Source of the DNA: Roseicyclus salinarum
GTDB taxonomy: Bacteria > Pseudomonadota > Alphaproteobacteria > Rhodobacterales > Rhodobacteraceae
Length of the DNA stretch: 64,000 bases
Direction: 5' to 3'
NCBI RefSeq assembly: GCF_029624655.1
Contig: NZ_JARRSA010000008.1
Location: 1 to 64,000, forward strand
The first letter of the stretch is position 1, and each line of letters begins with the position of its first letter. Made by a program: the position numbers and the translations under genes. The notes beneath the pieces are model-generated. The model was not told the DNA's origin, ran no database searches, and saw only the letters and a program-made list of their open reading frames with translations. Shown here piece by piece: positions 16,222 through 25,508 of the stretch.

Positions 16222-17270
16222 GCGGAAATCCTCCGGATCCACTGGTCGACCGCGACGGCCGCGATGATGAGGATGCCGATCAGCAGGTTCGTCCATTGCG
16301 GATCGGCCCCCGCCAGCCGCAGCCCGAGGGTGAACACCCCCACGATGAGCGCCCCGAAGAGCGCGCCTAGGATCGAGCCGCGCCCGCCGAAAAGCGAGAT
16401 CCCCCCGATCACCACGGCGGTGATGCTTTCGATGTTGGCCATCTGGCCCGAGGTGGGCGACACCGATCCGATCCGCCCGATCAGCGCCCAGCCGGCGAAG
16501 GCGCAGATCAGCCCGGCCAGGACGTAGACCGAGATCAGCGTTCCGCGCACGTTGACGCCCGCGAGGCCCGCGGCCTCGGGGTCGTCGCCGACGGCATAGA
16601 CGTGGCGGCCCCACGCGGTGTGGCGCAGCGCGTAGGCCAGCACGAAGGCAAGCGCCAGCATGAAGATGACGCCGTAGGTGAAGATCGCGCCACCGAGCTC
16701 CACCCGCGTTCCGAAGAACTGCAACAACGGCGCGTCCGCCTGTATGTCCTGGCTTCGGATGGTCTCGTTGCGCGAATATAGGAAGTTCGTCGCCAGCACG
16801 ATCTGCCACATGCCGAGCGTCACGATAAAGGGCGGCAGTCTGACGTAGGCCACGAGGATGCCGCTGATGAGCCCGCAGGTCGCGCCGCAGATCAGCCCGC
16901 AGAAGACCGCGACTTCGGCCGGCAGGCCGTAGCGGAAGGTGAACTGTCCCATCACGACCGACGACAGGACCATGACCGCGCCGACCGACAAATCGATGCC
17001 CGCCGTCAGGATGACGATCGACTGCGCCAGCGCCACGATCCCGACGATCTGCACCTGCTGCAGGATCAGCGTCAGCGCGAAGGGCGACAGGAAGCGCTCG
17101 CCCAGCGTGATCCCGAACACGATGACCGCGCCGATCAGCACCAGAAGCGGCACCAGCGATGGGGTCAGGTGCAGACGGTTCTGGACCCGGTAGGCGAAGG
17201 TCGGGGCCGGCTGCTGGAATTCGGCGAGCGTGGTGTCGCGGCTTGCGGCGGCTTCGTAGTTGTCGGTCAT
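16218..17270 (-). CDS. frcC: sugar ABC transporter permease, CUT2 family
   Basis: 350 residues with about ten hydrophobic helices and the branched-chain/CUT2 permease motif: ILTAGIDLSVGAVMVLSSVV near residue 90 and GGISLFGGRGSILGALFGAL (about residues 290-310). The N-terminal 30 residues are polar and cytoplasmic. It is the inner-membrane channel for the sugar bound by FrcB, energised by FrcA, with which it overlaps by 4 bases. The 96-base gap to frcB is common in binding-protein operons, where the binding protein is made in excess. Confidence 0.93.
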   Translation of the reverse strand: MTDNYEAAASRDTTLAEFQQPAPTFAYRVQNRLHLTPSLVPLLVLIGAVIVFGITLGERFLSPFALTLILQQVQIVGIVALAQSIVILTAGIDLSVGAVMVLSSVVMGQFTFRYGLPAEVAVFCGLICGATCGLISGILVAYVRLPPFIVTLGMWQIVLATNFLYSRNETIRSQDIQADAPLLQFFGTRVELGGAIFTYGVIFMLALAFVLAYALRHTAWGRHVYAVGDDPEAAGLAGVNVRGTLISVYVLAGLICAFAGWALIGRIGSVSPTSGQMANIESITAVVIGGISLFGGRGSILGALFGALIVGVFTLGLRLAGADPQWTNLLIGILIIAAVAVDQWIRRISA

Positions 17271-17366
17271 GTGCGGGCGCCCGGTTCGAATGCTGGAACG
17301 AAGGTCCCGCCCTCCGACAGACCGGAGGGCGGGATCGCGGTTATGACATCTTGCGTGCCGGAGCGA

Positions 17367-18395
17367 TCAGCCCCAGCAGAGCTCGAGGCCCTCTTCGGAC
17401 GAGATCGAGGGCACGCCCTCGACCGGCTCGTCGGTGATCAGCGAAACGCCGGTGTTGAAGAAGTCGAGGCCGGGCGAGGTCTCGGGCAGGGTGCCGTCGG
17501 CCGCATACTGCACGATGGCCTCGATGCCGAGACGCGCCATGTCCAGCGGATACTGCTGCGACGTCGCGCCGATCACGCCTTCGGCGACGTTCTGCACGCC
17601 GGGGCAGCCGCCGTCGACCGACACGATCAGGACGTCGTTCTCGCGGCCGATGGCCCGGATCGCCTCGTAGGCGCCGGCGGCGGCGGGCTCGTTGATCGTG
17701 TAGACGACGTTGATCATCGGATCGATGGCCAGCAGGTTCTCCATGCCCTCGCGGCCGCCCTGCTCGGCGCCGCTCGAGACGTCGTGGCCGACGATGCGCG
17801 GATCGTCCTCGTCACCCCAGCGGTTGGGATCGCCAAGGTCGATGCCGAAGCCCTCGAGGAAGCCCTGGTTGCGCAGGACGCCGACCGTCGGCTGGCTCTC
17901 GTTGATGTTCAGCAGGCCGATGCGCGCGTCTGCGGCGGCATCGCCAAGCTGGCCCGCGGCCCATGCGCCGATCAGGCGCCCGGCCTCGTAGTTGTCCGTC
18001 GCGAAGGTCGCGTCGGCGGCATCGGCCGGCGACAGCGGCGTGTCGAGCGCGATCACGATAAGGCCCGCCTCGCGCGCCTGCGTCACTGCGGGCGTGATGG
18101 AGGACGTGTCGGACGCCGTCAGCAGGATGCCCGAGGCGCCGCTTGCGATGCAGGTCTCGATCGCTGCGACCTGCGTTTCGTGATCTCCGTCGAACTGCCC
18201 GGCGAAGGTCATCAGCTCGACGCCGAGCTCTTCCGCGGCCGCGGTCGCGCCTTCGCGCATCTTGACGAAGAACGGATTGGTGTCGGTCTTGGTGATCAGG
18301 CACGCCGAGACGTCGCCGTGGGCATCGGCAAGGGCCGTGCCGCCGGTCGTCAGCGCCAGCGCCCCGCCCATGAGTGCGAGTTTGGCGAATTTCAT
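17367..18395 (-). CDS. frcB: periplasmic sugar-binding protein
   Basis: 342 residues. The signal peptide [20 protein letters not shown] ends at ALADA, followed by a mature ribose-binding-like fold (Peripla_BP_4): [51 protein letters not shown] and [18 protein letters not shown]. The Asp and Asn residues in these stretches are typical sugar contacts. GAGGAGGAAAC precedes the ATG. In FrcB proteins the ligand is fructose, with ribose or mannose in some; specificity here is inferred from the gene set frcBCAK plus a ROK regulator. Confidence 0.92.
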   Translation of the reverse strand: MKFAKLALMGGALALTTGGTALADAHGDVSACLITKTDTNPFFVKMREGATAAAEELGVELMTFAGQFDGDHETQVAAIETCIASGASGILLTASDTSSITPAVTQAREAGLIVIALDTPLSPADAADATFATDNYEAGRLIGAWAAGQLGDAAADARIGLLNINESQPTVGVLRNQGFLEGFGIDLGDPNRWGDEDDPRIVGHDVSSGAEQGGREGMENLLAIDPMINVVYTINEPAAAGAYEAIRAIGRENDVLIVSVDGGCPGVQNVAEGVIGATSQQYPLDMARLGIEAIVQYAADGTLPETSPGLDFFNTGVSLITDEPVEGVPSISSEEGLELCWG

Positions 18396-18463
18396 GGTTG
18401 TTTCCTCCTCTGAGTGCGGCCCTCCCGGCCGGACCATCGCACTGTCCACCTAGGGGACGGGAC

Positions 18464-18500
18464 TGTCAATATATAACTTCCAGAGAGTTATTTATTGACA
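18464..18500. promoter_or_regulatory. FrcR operator overlapping divergent -35 boxes
   Basis: Arms TGTCAATATATAACT (18464-18478) and AGTTATTTATTGACA (18486-18500) are complementary with one mismatch, with a 7-base spacer. The outer ends read TTGACA outward on each strand, so the repeat appears to cover the -35 elements of both the frcB and frcR promoters. It is AT-rich in otherwise GC-rich DNA. ROK repressors bind such long palindromes. Confidence 0.75.
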
Positions 18501-18548
18501 GCGCGATCCCTTCCGCGCGATTTTTCCTGCAGAAACGGGTTATGCGGG

Positions 18549-19754
18549 ATGCCAATGACCAAGCTTGATCGCCGCGACGTCAAAAGCCCTGCCCAGCATG
18601 GTGCGAACCAGCAGGGCATGCGCGAGCGCAACGAGAGGCTGGCCCTCACTCTCCTGCGCCGTTCGCCCGGACTGGCGAAGGCCGAGCTTGCGCGGCGCAC
18701 CGGCCTTTCGGCGCAAACCGTCTCGAGGCTGATCGGGGCGCTCGAGGCGGACGGCCTGATCCTGCGCGGGGACCCGCAGCGGGGGCGCGTCGGACAGCCG
18801 TCGATCCCGCTCGCTCTCGATCCTGAGGGCGCGTTCTTCCTGGGGCTGAAGGTGGGACGCCGCTCGGTCGAGCTGGTGGCCACCGATTTCCTCGGCCGGA
18901 TCGTGGATCGTGAGAAGCGTATCTACGAATACCCCGCCTTCGACGACGTCCTGCAATTCTCGCGGCAGGCCATCGACACGATTCGCGCGCGTCTCGGGCC
19001 GGATCGGTCCGGGCGCATCTCGGGCCTCGGCATCGCGATGCCCTTTCACCTCTGGGGCTGGGCGCAGCGCATCGGGGTGTCGCCCGACCGCATGGCCGAC
19101 TGGAAGGTCCGCGACCTCGAGGCCGAGCTAGCGAAGCATGTCGCGCTTCCGATCTTCCTGCAAAACGACGCCACCGCCGCCTGCAGCGCCGAACTGGTGT
19201 TCGGAGGGGTTGCTCTTCCGGCCAATTTCGCAAGCTTCTACGTCGCCTTCTTCATCGGCGGCGGCCTCGTGCTGCGTGGCTCGCTGTTCACCGGGCCGCA
19301 TGGCAACGCGGCCGGCCTCGGTCCGCTTACCGTGCCGGACCGGAACGGCACGGTGCGCCACCTCATCGACCTCGCCTCGCTGTCCACGCTGGAGGCGAGC
19401 CTGATCGCGCAAGGCATCGACCCACAGCAGATCTGGATCGAGCCCGAAGGCTGGGACATCCCCGAGGACGTGATCGAGGATTGGTTGGCCGAAGCCGCCC
19501 ACGCGCTGGCGCAGGCGGTCCGTTCGGCGCAGACGATCCTCGACCTCGACGCATTCCTGATCGACGGCTGGCTTCCCGCGCGCCTGCGGGCCGATCTTGT
19601 GACGCGGATACGCGCCGAGCTGGAAAGTCTCGACATGACGGGCATCTACACGCCCGAGATCCTCGTGGGCACGACCGGCGCGGACGCCCGGTCGCTTGGC
19701 GCGGCCAGCCTGCCACTCAGCGCCCGTTTCCTCGTCGAGGCCTCCAAGCAGTAG
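18549..19754 (+). CDS. frcR: ROK-family transcriptional regulator of the frc operon
   Basis: About 401 residues. An N-terminal winged helix (residues about 25-85, LAKAELARRTGLSAQTVSRL) is joined to a sugar-kinase-like ROK domain, including FLQNDATAACSAELVFGG and the GGGLVLRGSLFTGPHGNAAG region. The zinc-binding CxCGxxGC motif of true ROK kinases is absent and the ATP loop is not conserved, as in regulator-only members. It diverges from frcB across the 37-bp palindrome. Two ATGs (18549, 18555) are equally placed; neither has a strong binding site. Confidence 0.88.
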   Translation: MPMTKLDRRDVKSPAQHGANQQGMRERNERLALTLLRRSPGLAKAELARRTGLSAQTVSRLIGALEADGLILRGDPQRGRVGQPSIPLALDPEGAFFLGLKVGRRSVELVATDFLGRIVDREKRIYEYPAFDDVLQFSRQAIDTIRARLGPDRSGRISGLGIAMPFHLWGWAQRIGVSPDRMADWKVRDLEAELAKHVALPIFLQNDATAACSAELVFGGVALPANFASFYVAFFIGGGLVLRGSLFTGPHGNAAGLGPLTVPDRNGTVRHLIDLASLSTLEASLIAQGIDPQQIWIEPEGWDIPEDVIEDWLAEAAHALAQAVRSAQTILDLDAFLIDGWLPARLRADLVTRIRAELESLDMTGIYTPEILVGTTGADARSLGAASLPLSARFLVEASKQ

Positions 19755-19876
19755 ATCGCCGAAGCCGTCCGCGCGCGCGGGCTTGCGGCGGGCCTGCAAT
19801 TGCGCGTCGTCAATGCGGTGGGCGCAGCGCCCGCTAGGGTGGCCTTCGAGGACCGAACCCACCTGCCGGAGCCCGC

Positions 19877-21373
19877 ATGGAGACCGTAACCGTCGAGATC
19901 GCATCGGGACGGGTGAGGGGCGAAAGCTCGGGCGGGATGATCGTGTTCCGGGGCATTCCCTACGCCGCGCCGCCGGTGGGCGAGGCCCGCCTCCGCCCGC
20001 CGCGCCCGGTGCGGCGCTGGGAGGGGACGCGCGACGCGCTCGCGTTCGGCCCGAAGCCGCCGCAGACCGACTACCCCGATTTCGTCCGGATGCTCCTTCC
20101 GGAATTCGTCGGGCCGGGGGACGACTGCCTGACGCTGAACGTATTCACCTCGGGCCTCGAGCCTGCGCGACGGCCCGTCATGGTCTGGGTGCCCGGCGGC
20201 CTGTTCGAGTTCCACGGCACCGGCGCATCGCCGCTCTACGACGGCAGCGCTTTCGCCGAGGACGGCATCGTCTGCGTCACGATCAACTACCGCGTCGGGG
20301 CCGAGGGGTTCCTCCATCTCGGCGACGGGCAGTCGAACATCGGCCTTCTCGACCAGATCGCCGCGCTGGCGTGGGTCCGCGACAACATCGCGGCCTTCGG
20401 CGGCGATCCCGGCTGCGTCACGGTGTTCGGCGAATCCGCGGGCGCGCTGGCCATCGGGACGCTTCTCGCGATGCCGCGGGCGAAGGGGCTTTTCCGGCGC
20501 GCGATCATCCAGAGCGGCGGGGGCCATCACGTCAGCGCGCCCGAGACGGCGCTGCGCATCGGCAGGCGGCTCGCCGGGAAGATGGGCGTCGCGCCGACGC
20601 GCGAGGCCATCGCCGCCGCCCCACGCGAGGCGCTTCTCGCCGCGCAGGCCGAGCTCCGGCAGGACCTCGAGGCCGCGCCTGATCCGGCCGTCTGGGGCGA
20701 GGCCGCCCTGACCATGCTGCCCTGGCAGCCGGTCCTCGACGGCGACACGCTGCCCCGGCGCCCGGTGGACGCGGTTCGGGACGGCAGCGCCTCGGAGATC
20801 GACCTGATGGTGGGCACGAACCTTGACGAGACGCGCCTGTTCCTCGCCGAAGGGGACGCGCTTGGACGGATCACGGACGAGGCCGCGGCGGGCATGGCCG
20901 CCGCCTACGGCCTGCCGCCTCAGGAGGCGCTCGCGGCTTACCGCCGGCTTCTGCCCGGCGCGTCGCCGGGCGACCTGTTCTCTGCGCTGCAGACGGATTG
21001 GTACTGGCGCCTCCCCGCGCTGCGCCTCTCCGAGGCCCATGCGGGCGGCGGCCCCGGCCGCACCTACTTCTACGAATTCGGCTGGCGCGGGTCGCCGGCG
21101 TTCGGCGGCAGGCTCGGGGCCGCGCACTCGATGGAAATCCCCTTCGTCTTCAAGTCCTTCGGCCCGGCGACGGAGGCGGTTCTGGGCCCCGAGCCGCCGC
21201 AGGGCCTCGCGGATGCGATGCACCGTGCGTGGACGGCCTTCGCGTGGTCGGGCGATCCGGGATGGCCGGAGTTCGACCCTCTCGCGCGGTCGACCATGCA
21301 TTTCGACGAGACGCCGCGCGTCCTGGACGATCCCATGGGCGGGATCCGGCGGATCTGGCACGGGATCAGGTAG
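19877..21373 (+). CDS. type-B carboxylesterase
   Basis: 498 residues. The family start VRGESSGGMIVFRGIPYAAP, the oxyanion-hole region MVWVPGGLFEFHG (replacing the usual GGG-F) and the nucleophile elbow VFGESAGALAIGTLL with Ser at about 187 are present. Glu lies in MVGTNLDETRLF and the catalytic His in LGAAHSMEIPFVF. It hydrolyses carboxylic esters in the cytoplasm; no signal peptide is visible. It lies 122 bases after frcR on the same strand but has no evident link to sugar transport. Substrate unknown. Confidence 0.9.
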   Translation: METVTVEIASGRVRGESSGGMIVFRGIPYAAPPVGEARLRPPRPVRRWEGTRDALAFGPKPPQTDYPDFVRMLLPEFVGPGDDCLTLNVFTSGLEPARRPVMVWVPGGLFEFHGTGASPLYDGSAFAEDGIVCVTINYRVGAEGFLHLGDGQSNIGLLDQIAALAWVRDNIAAFGGDPGCVTVFGESAGALAIGTLLAMPRAKGLFRRAIIQSGGGHHVSAPETALRIGRRLAGKMGVAPTREAIAAAPREALLAAQAELRQDLEAAPDPAVWGEAALTMLPWQPVLDGDTLPRRPVDAVRDGSASEIDLMVGTNLDETRLFLAEGDALGRITDEAAAGMAAAYGLPPQEALAAYRRLLPGASPGDLFSALQTDWYWRLPALRLSEAHAGGGPGRTYFYEFGWRGSPAFGGRLGAAHSMEIPFVFKSFGPATEAVLGPEPPQGLADAMHRAWTAFAWSGDPGWPEFDPLARSTMHFDETPRVLDDPMGGIRRIWHGIR

Positions 21374-21631
21374 GCGCGGCGGCGCGCGGGCCGAGGCACG
21401 CGGCTAGGCCGGATCCGCCGCGCCCAGCTTCCACCGCCAAGGTCTCCCCGGGGGCGCTCAGCCGGTTCGCGACGGACCCGCCCGACGGGACTCCACGCAG
21501 GTCCGGTCCGTAGAGTGGCCGCTCCGCGCCCAAGGACGCTCCCGCGGCCGTCCGTCTCCGTTCCCGCTCCTCCTGCCGGGCCTCGATCATGAGCCGTTCG
21601 CCCCGCCGCGTCATTGACGGGTCGCAACGGT

Positions 21632-22069
21632 TCAGATCGACCGCCCCTCCCAATCGGTGCAATCCCGTCCGATGGCCTCCAGCCCGGACGCGAGGTAATC
21701 GGCGAGCATAGGCGTGCCGAGAAGGTAGCGGTGCGTCTCGCCCGTCCTTTCCTCGCTCGCCAGCGCGCGCAGCGCGTCAAGGTCCTCGTCGTCGCCGCGT
21801 CCGAGCCACATCAGCGCGACGAGGTCGGTCTGCGCGTCCTCCGACAGGTCCGAGACAAGCGTCTCGAACTCCAGCGCGGCGGGATCCGACCCCCGGTCCT
21901 CGAAGATGTCCGCCTCCAGCTCGTCCGGGTCGGCGCGCTCGTCGTCGTAAAGCGTGCTCTCCGACTTGCCCTGCAGATCTCGGGCAAGCTCGATGATGGC
22001 GCATACCGTATCGAGCGGCACCGACAGCTCGATCTCCGCCCCGGGCGCGTTCGCGTTTTCGTCTGCCAT
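21632..22069 (-). CDS. DUF3775 protein
   Basis: 145 residues. The hydrophobic-polar pattern LSVPLDTVCAIIELARDLQG followed by a stretch rich in Asp and Glu, then VSDLSEDAQTDLVALMWLGR and a C-terminal TPMLADYLASGLEAIG, matches the DUF3775 family, common in Rhodobacteraceae. The protein is very acidic (many Asp/Glu between residues 40 and 75). Function is unknown. The ATG at 22069 fits the conserved start. It diverges from the universal stress protein gene across two FNR-type boxes, so it may be oxygen-regulated. Confidence 0.82.
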   Translation of the reverse strand: MADENANAPGAEIELSVPLDTVCAIIELARDLQGKSESTLYDDERADPDELEADIFEDRGSDPAALEFETLVSDLSEDAQTDLVALMWLGRGDDEDLDALRALASEERTGETHRYLLGTPMLADYLASGLEAIGRDCTDWEGRSI

Positions 22070-22142
22070 GGTCGTGTCCCCCCGGGCCTGTCTGGGTCGC
22101 CCTCGGATGACGGCATGGTTCCGCGCCGCCAGCGTCGGCGCA

Positions 22143-22176
22143 TTGACGGCTGTCATCGGATCTTGACCGCCGTCAA
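22143..22176. promoter_or_regulatory. tandem FNR/CRP-type boxes
   Basis: A perfect palindrome TTGACCGCCGTCAA at 22163-22176 and a near copy TTGACGGCTGTCAT at 22143-22156 have centres exactly 20 bp apart. TTGAC-N4-GTCAA is the form bound by FNR-family regulators such as FnrL or Dnr in Rhodobacteraceae. If the downstream box is centred at -41.5, transcription of the stress-protein gene would begin near 22211, in front of its ATG at 22239. Confidence 0.7.
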
Positions 22177-22238
22177 TGACGTGCCGGCCGCGCGGCGGAC
22201 AGAAGAGGGCATCCATGGTCCGGCCGGGAGCGCCAGCA

Positions 22239-23075
22239 ATGAACGCAAGAAGCCTTTGCCTCGTCATCTTCGACGCCTCCGAGGCGCGGTGGCTGGTGCC
22301 GCGCGCCTCGGAACTCGCCGCAGGGCTCGATGCGCATCTGACGGCGATCCACCCCTTCACGCCGATCCTCTTCGCCAATGCCGTGGGATCGGAGCCGATG
22401 CTTTTCTCCAGCATGATCGAATGGGAAGAAACCGAATCCGCACGCATCCGCGCCCTCCTCGAGGAGACGTTGCGCCGCGACGGCATCCAGGGGGAATACC
22501 GCGCGCAAGCCGGGCTTCACGGGACCGATGCCTTCCTGCTTGCGGGCGGCCGCGGCGCGGACCTGGTAATCGTGGGCACGAACGGCACCGAGGCCCGCTC
22601 TCCCGACGACCGCGTGACGGTCCATCGCATGATCCGCGATCTCGGCCGTCCCGTCCTCGTGCTGCCCGAGGAGGCGGGCGGCCTTCGCGGCCCGGCCAGC
22701 CGCATCGTCATCGGCTGGACCGAGACGCGGGAGGCGGCGCGCGCCGCCCATGACGCGAGGCTTCTCGCCGCGCCGGGCGCGGAGATCGAACTGGTTTCGG
22801 TGCTCCGCCGCGCCGAGGAGGCGGCGCCGGGCATCTCGTCGCGCGAGGATCTCGCCGCCGCGCTGGACCGGCACGGGTTCCGGGTCACGCTGAGCGACCG
22901 CAGCGGCACGGCGGACGACCGGGCCGAGACCCTCCTGCGCGCCGCCCGCGAGGCGGGTGCCGACCTTCTGGTCACCGGCGCCTTCGGGCATTCGCAGGTC
23001 TACGACATGCTCATCGGCGCCGTGACGCGCGACCTGCTGGAGAACGCGAAGCTGCCCGTGCTCCTGTCACGCTGA
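22239..23075 (+). CDS. tandem universal stress protein
   Basis: 278 residues made of two UspA-like folds. The first ends in a nucleotide-binding type loop (LVIVGTNGTEARSPDDRVTV), the second in LLVTGAFGHSQVYDMLIGAV followed by VLLS, the usual C-terminal strand. Such tandem Usp proteins bind ATP or adenylates and rise under starvation, oxygen limitation or nitric oxide. GGGAG upstream favours the ATG at 22239; one at 22215 is possible. The FNR-type boxes in front indicate control by oxygen or NO. It is cytoplasmic, with no membrane segment. Confidence 0.88.
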   Translation: MNARSLCLVIFDASEARWLVPRASELAAGLDAHLTAIHPFTPILFANAVGSEPMLFSSMIEWEETESARIRALLEETLRRDGIQGEYRAQAGLHGTDAFLLAGGRGADLVIVGTNGTEARSPDDRVTVHRMIRDLGRPVLVLPEEAGGLRGPASRIVIGWTETREAARAAHDARLLAAPGAEIELVSVLRRAEEAAPGISSREDLAAALDRHGFRVTLSDRSGTADDRAETLLRAAREAGADLLVTGAFGHSQVYDMLIGAVTRDLLENAKLPVLLSR

Positions 23076-23155
23076 GGCCGGACCCGCGGCGGTCGGGGGC
23101 ACGAACCCGGCGCGCGCGGCGTCCCGGCGGGTCCCGCCGAACACTGGAAACCGTC

Positions 23156-24430
23156 ATGCAGCAACGGCAGACACCCGGCCGGTTCCACGACTCCACCCTC
23201 AGCCTCATGGCGGCGGTGTTCCTGTTGGAGATCGGAAGCGGCCTGCAAGGCGTGCTCCTGCCAGTGCGGGCCGAGATCGTCGGCTTCGAGACCGAGGCGA
23301 TCGGGCTTCTGGGGACGATGTATTACGCGGGCTTCGTGCTGGGGTGCCTGCGGTTGCCCGGCACGGTCAGGCGCATCGGGCACGTCCGGTGCTACGCGTC
23401 GCTTTCGGCGGCGGCCGCGAGCCTCGCGCTCGTCCATGCGCTGACCGCGGCGCCGGTCGTGTGGATGGGCCTGAGGCTTCTGGCGGGCTTCTGCTTCGCG
23501 GGTCTTTTCATGGTCGCGGAAAGCTGGATCAACGACCGGGCCACGCCGCAGACGCGGGGCAGCATCCTCGGGCAATACATGCTTGCGACGTGGATCGGCG
23601 TGATCGTGGGCAAACTGGTCTACCCGCTCGCGGCCCCAGACACGTTCGAGCTCTTCGCGCTCGCCTCCATCGCGATCGCCCTGTCCATGATCCCGCTCAC
23701 CGTCACGAACGGCGCCGTGCCAACGATCCCGCGCCCCGCGCGGCTGGGGCTGCGGGATGTCTACGCGACCGCGCCGCTGGCCGTCATCGGCTGTCTCGCG
23801 GCCGGACTTGCCAACAGCGCATTCTGGACCTTCGCGCCCCTCTATGCGCGCAACGAGATCGGCCCGGGCGCCCCGGTGGCGCTGTTCGTGGCCGTCTGCG
23901 TCCTTGGCGGGGCGCTGGCGCAATGGCCGCTCGGCCGGTTCTCGGACCGGATCGACCGGCGCTGGGTGATCGGCGGGCTTTCCGTCTCGGCCGCGGCGGC
24001 GGGCTCGGGCCTCGCCGTCGCGCCCTCGCTTTCGATGCCGCAGGTCTACGCCCTCGGGGCCACGTTCGGCGCGTCGGCGCTGACGCTCTATTCCATCTGC
24101 ATCGCCTACGCCAACGACCGCGCGCAGCCCGAGGGATACGTCGACGTGAGCAGCCATCTTCTGATGGTCTTCGGCGCAGGTGCGATCGCGGGGCCGTTCC
24201 TGTGCGGTCTCCTGATCTCGGCCGTCGACTACGGGGGCCTCTTCCTGTTCGCGGCCGCCATCGAGCTTGGGCTCGCCTGTCTCGTGGCGGTGGTCGGCCT
24301 GAAACGGTCCCCGGCGCCAGCGGCCGAGCGCGTGGCATTCGCGGTCCAGCCGCCAGTCAGTCACGGGACGCAGGCCGTCATACCGCTCCAGCAGGGGCCG
24401 GAAGAAGAAGGCGCCGGGGGCAGGGCGTGA
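23156..24430 (+). CDS. MFS transporter, YcaD-like (UMF) subgroup
   Basis: 424 residues with twelve likely helices. The N-terminal region has FRHD-type start (here TLSLMAAVFLLEIGSGLQGV), the loop RRIGHVRCYASLSAA and the conserved FMVAESWINDRATPQTRGSI block characteristic of the YcaD subgroup; LGRFSDRIDRRWVIGG is the second-half MFS motif. The substrate of this subgroup is unknown. The last 40 residues are polar and overlap nothing. It converges with the CapA gene 16 bases away. Confidence 0.88.
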   Translation: MQQRQTPGRFHDSTLSLMAAVFLLEIGSGLQGVLLPVRAEIVGFETEAIGLLGTMYYAGFVLGCLRLPGTVRRIGHVRCYASLSAAAASLALVHALTAAPVVWMGLRLLAGFCFAGLFMVAESWINDRATPQTRGSILGQYMLATWIGVIVGKLVYPLAAPDTFELFALASIAIALSMIPLTVTNGAVPTIPRPARLGLRDVYATAPLAVIGCLAAGLANSAFWTFAPLYARNEIGPGAPVALFVAVCVLGGALAQWPLGRFSDRIDRRWVIGGLSVSAAAAGSGLAVAPSLSMPQVYALGATFGASALTLYSICIAYANDRAQPEGYVDVSSHLLMVFGAGAIAGPFLCGLLISAVDYGGLFLFAAAIELGLACLVAVVGLKRSPAPAAERVAFAVQPPVSHGTQAVIPLQQGPEEEGAGGRA

Positions 24431-24446
24431 CCGGGGCCGCGCGCGT

Positions 24447-25250
24447 TCAACTGCTGCGCGGATCGTCCCATTCGAGCCGCAGCGGCCCCTGCGGCGTCTC
24501 CGCCACCCGTCCGCCGAAGCGGCCCGCCTCGCGGTCCATCCGCCACGCGAGCCGGCCGCGTGCCTCGTCGTTGGCGCGCTGCAGGCGGAACCGGCGGAGC
24601 TCCGCGAGAAGCGAGGCCGCGCGGGCCGCCGCCTCGCCCGGCGGGGTCCGGGCCAAGCCCGGCCGGTCCGGACCCTCGGCCCATGACGGCGGCACGCCGC
24701 TGTCGCCAAGCGCGAGGCCCACCAGCAGGAGCCGCCCGCCATCCGCGAGCGGCAGCTCGCGCGGGGCGAAGGCCCGGGCCTGGTTCCGGCCCGCCCCGCA
24801 GACGGCGATCCCGGCAGCCTCGAGTGTGGTGAGCGTCTCTGCCAGCCCGTCCGCACCCCAGTCGAGCGCATGGTTGTTGGCCAGCGACACCGCGTCGATC
24901 CGCGCGGCCCCAAGCAGCGCCACGTTGCCGGGGTGCATCCGGTAATGGGTCCCCCTGGAAGGATCGTGCGCGCCGTGCGAGGTGATCGCGGTCTGGAGGT
25001 TCACCAGCCGCAGGTCGACCTCCCGCCGGGCGATGTCCTCCAGAAGATCGCCCCAGACGTAGTCCGGCCCGACCGCGCGCGGGATCGCTCCGCTCACCCG
25101 CTCGGAGAGCGCGACGTAGCCGCGGGCGGACGTCATGCAGTCCTCGAAAAGCGCCGGGTCGCAGGACTGCGGGAGGATCTGGTCGATGCCCCGGCCCGTC
25201 ATGACGTCGCCGCCGAGAAACAGCCGCAGACGGTCGCCGGGGCGCGTCAC
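24447..25250 (-). CDS. CapA/PGA_cap-family metallophosphoesterase-like protein
   Basis: 267 residues from a GTG start, LRLFLGGDVMTGRGIDQILP. Family blocks LRLVNLQTAITSHGAHDPS (normally NLE; Glu replaced by Gln), VSLANNHALDWGADGLAETL and GRNQARAFAP are present, as expected for the calcineurin-like fold with metal ligands Asp, Asn and His. Founding member CapA takes part in poly-gamma-glutamate export in Bacillus; most members are uncharacterised. The signal peptide of the founding type is absent here. An ATG 23 codons upstream opens the same frame but lacks similarity. It diverges from the photolyase-like gene. Confidence 0.85.
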   Translation of the reverse strand: MTRPGDRLRLFLGGDVMTGRGIDQILPQSCDPALFEDCMTSARGYVALSERVSGAIPRAVGPDYVWGDLLEDIARREVDLRLVNLQTAITSHGAHDPSRGTHYRMHPGNVALLGAARIDAVSLANNHALDWGADGLAETLTTLEAAGIAVCGAGRNQARAFAPRELPLADGGRLLLVGLALGDSGVPPSWAEGPDRPGLARTPPGEAAARAASLLAELRRFRLQRANDEARGRLAWRMDREAGRFGGRVAETPQGPLRLEWDDPRSS

Positions 25251-25508
25251 CGCGCGCACCCGCACGGCGCGCCGCGCAAGGCCGCGGCCCTGATCGTCAC
25301 GGAATGCCCGATGCTCACACGGCATGCCTGCCACGATGGCCCGGCCGCCGTGATGATCGCGGTCAATCCCGAGCGCGCGCCCCCCAAGCCTTGGGCGCGG
25401 ATCGAGAAGGCGCCCTGAGCGGTCGGCGAACTGCATCCCTCGCCAAGGGTGTCGACGCGGCGTCCGGCCCGATTATCTTTGGTTCCCGAAGACAAGCCGG
25501 AGCGCACC

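Noticed and set aside
21366-21614. Open frame on the minus strand downstream of DUF3775 (starting MTRRGERLMIEARQEER)
   Set aside because: The start looks protein-like, but there is no binding site and the rest is Gly/Ala/Pro-rich; not enough to call a gene in this 258-base gap.
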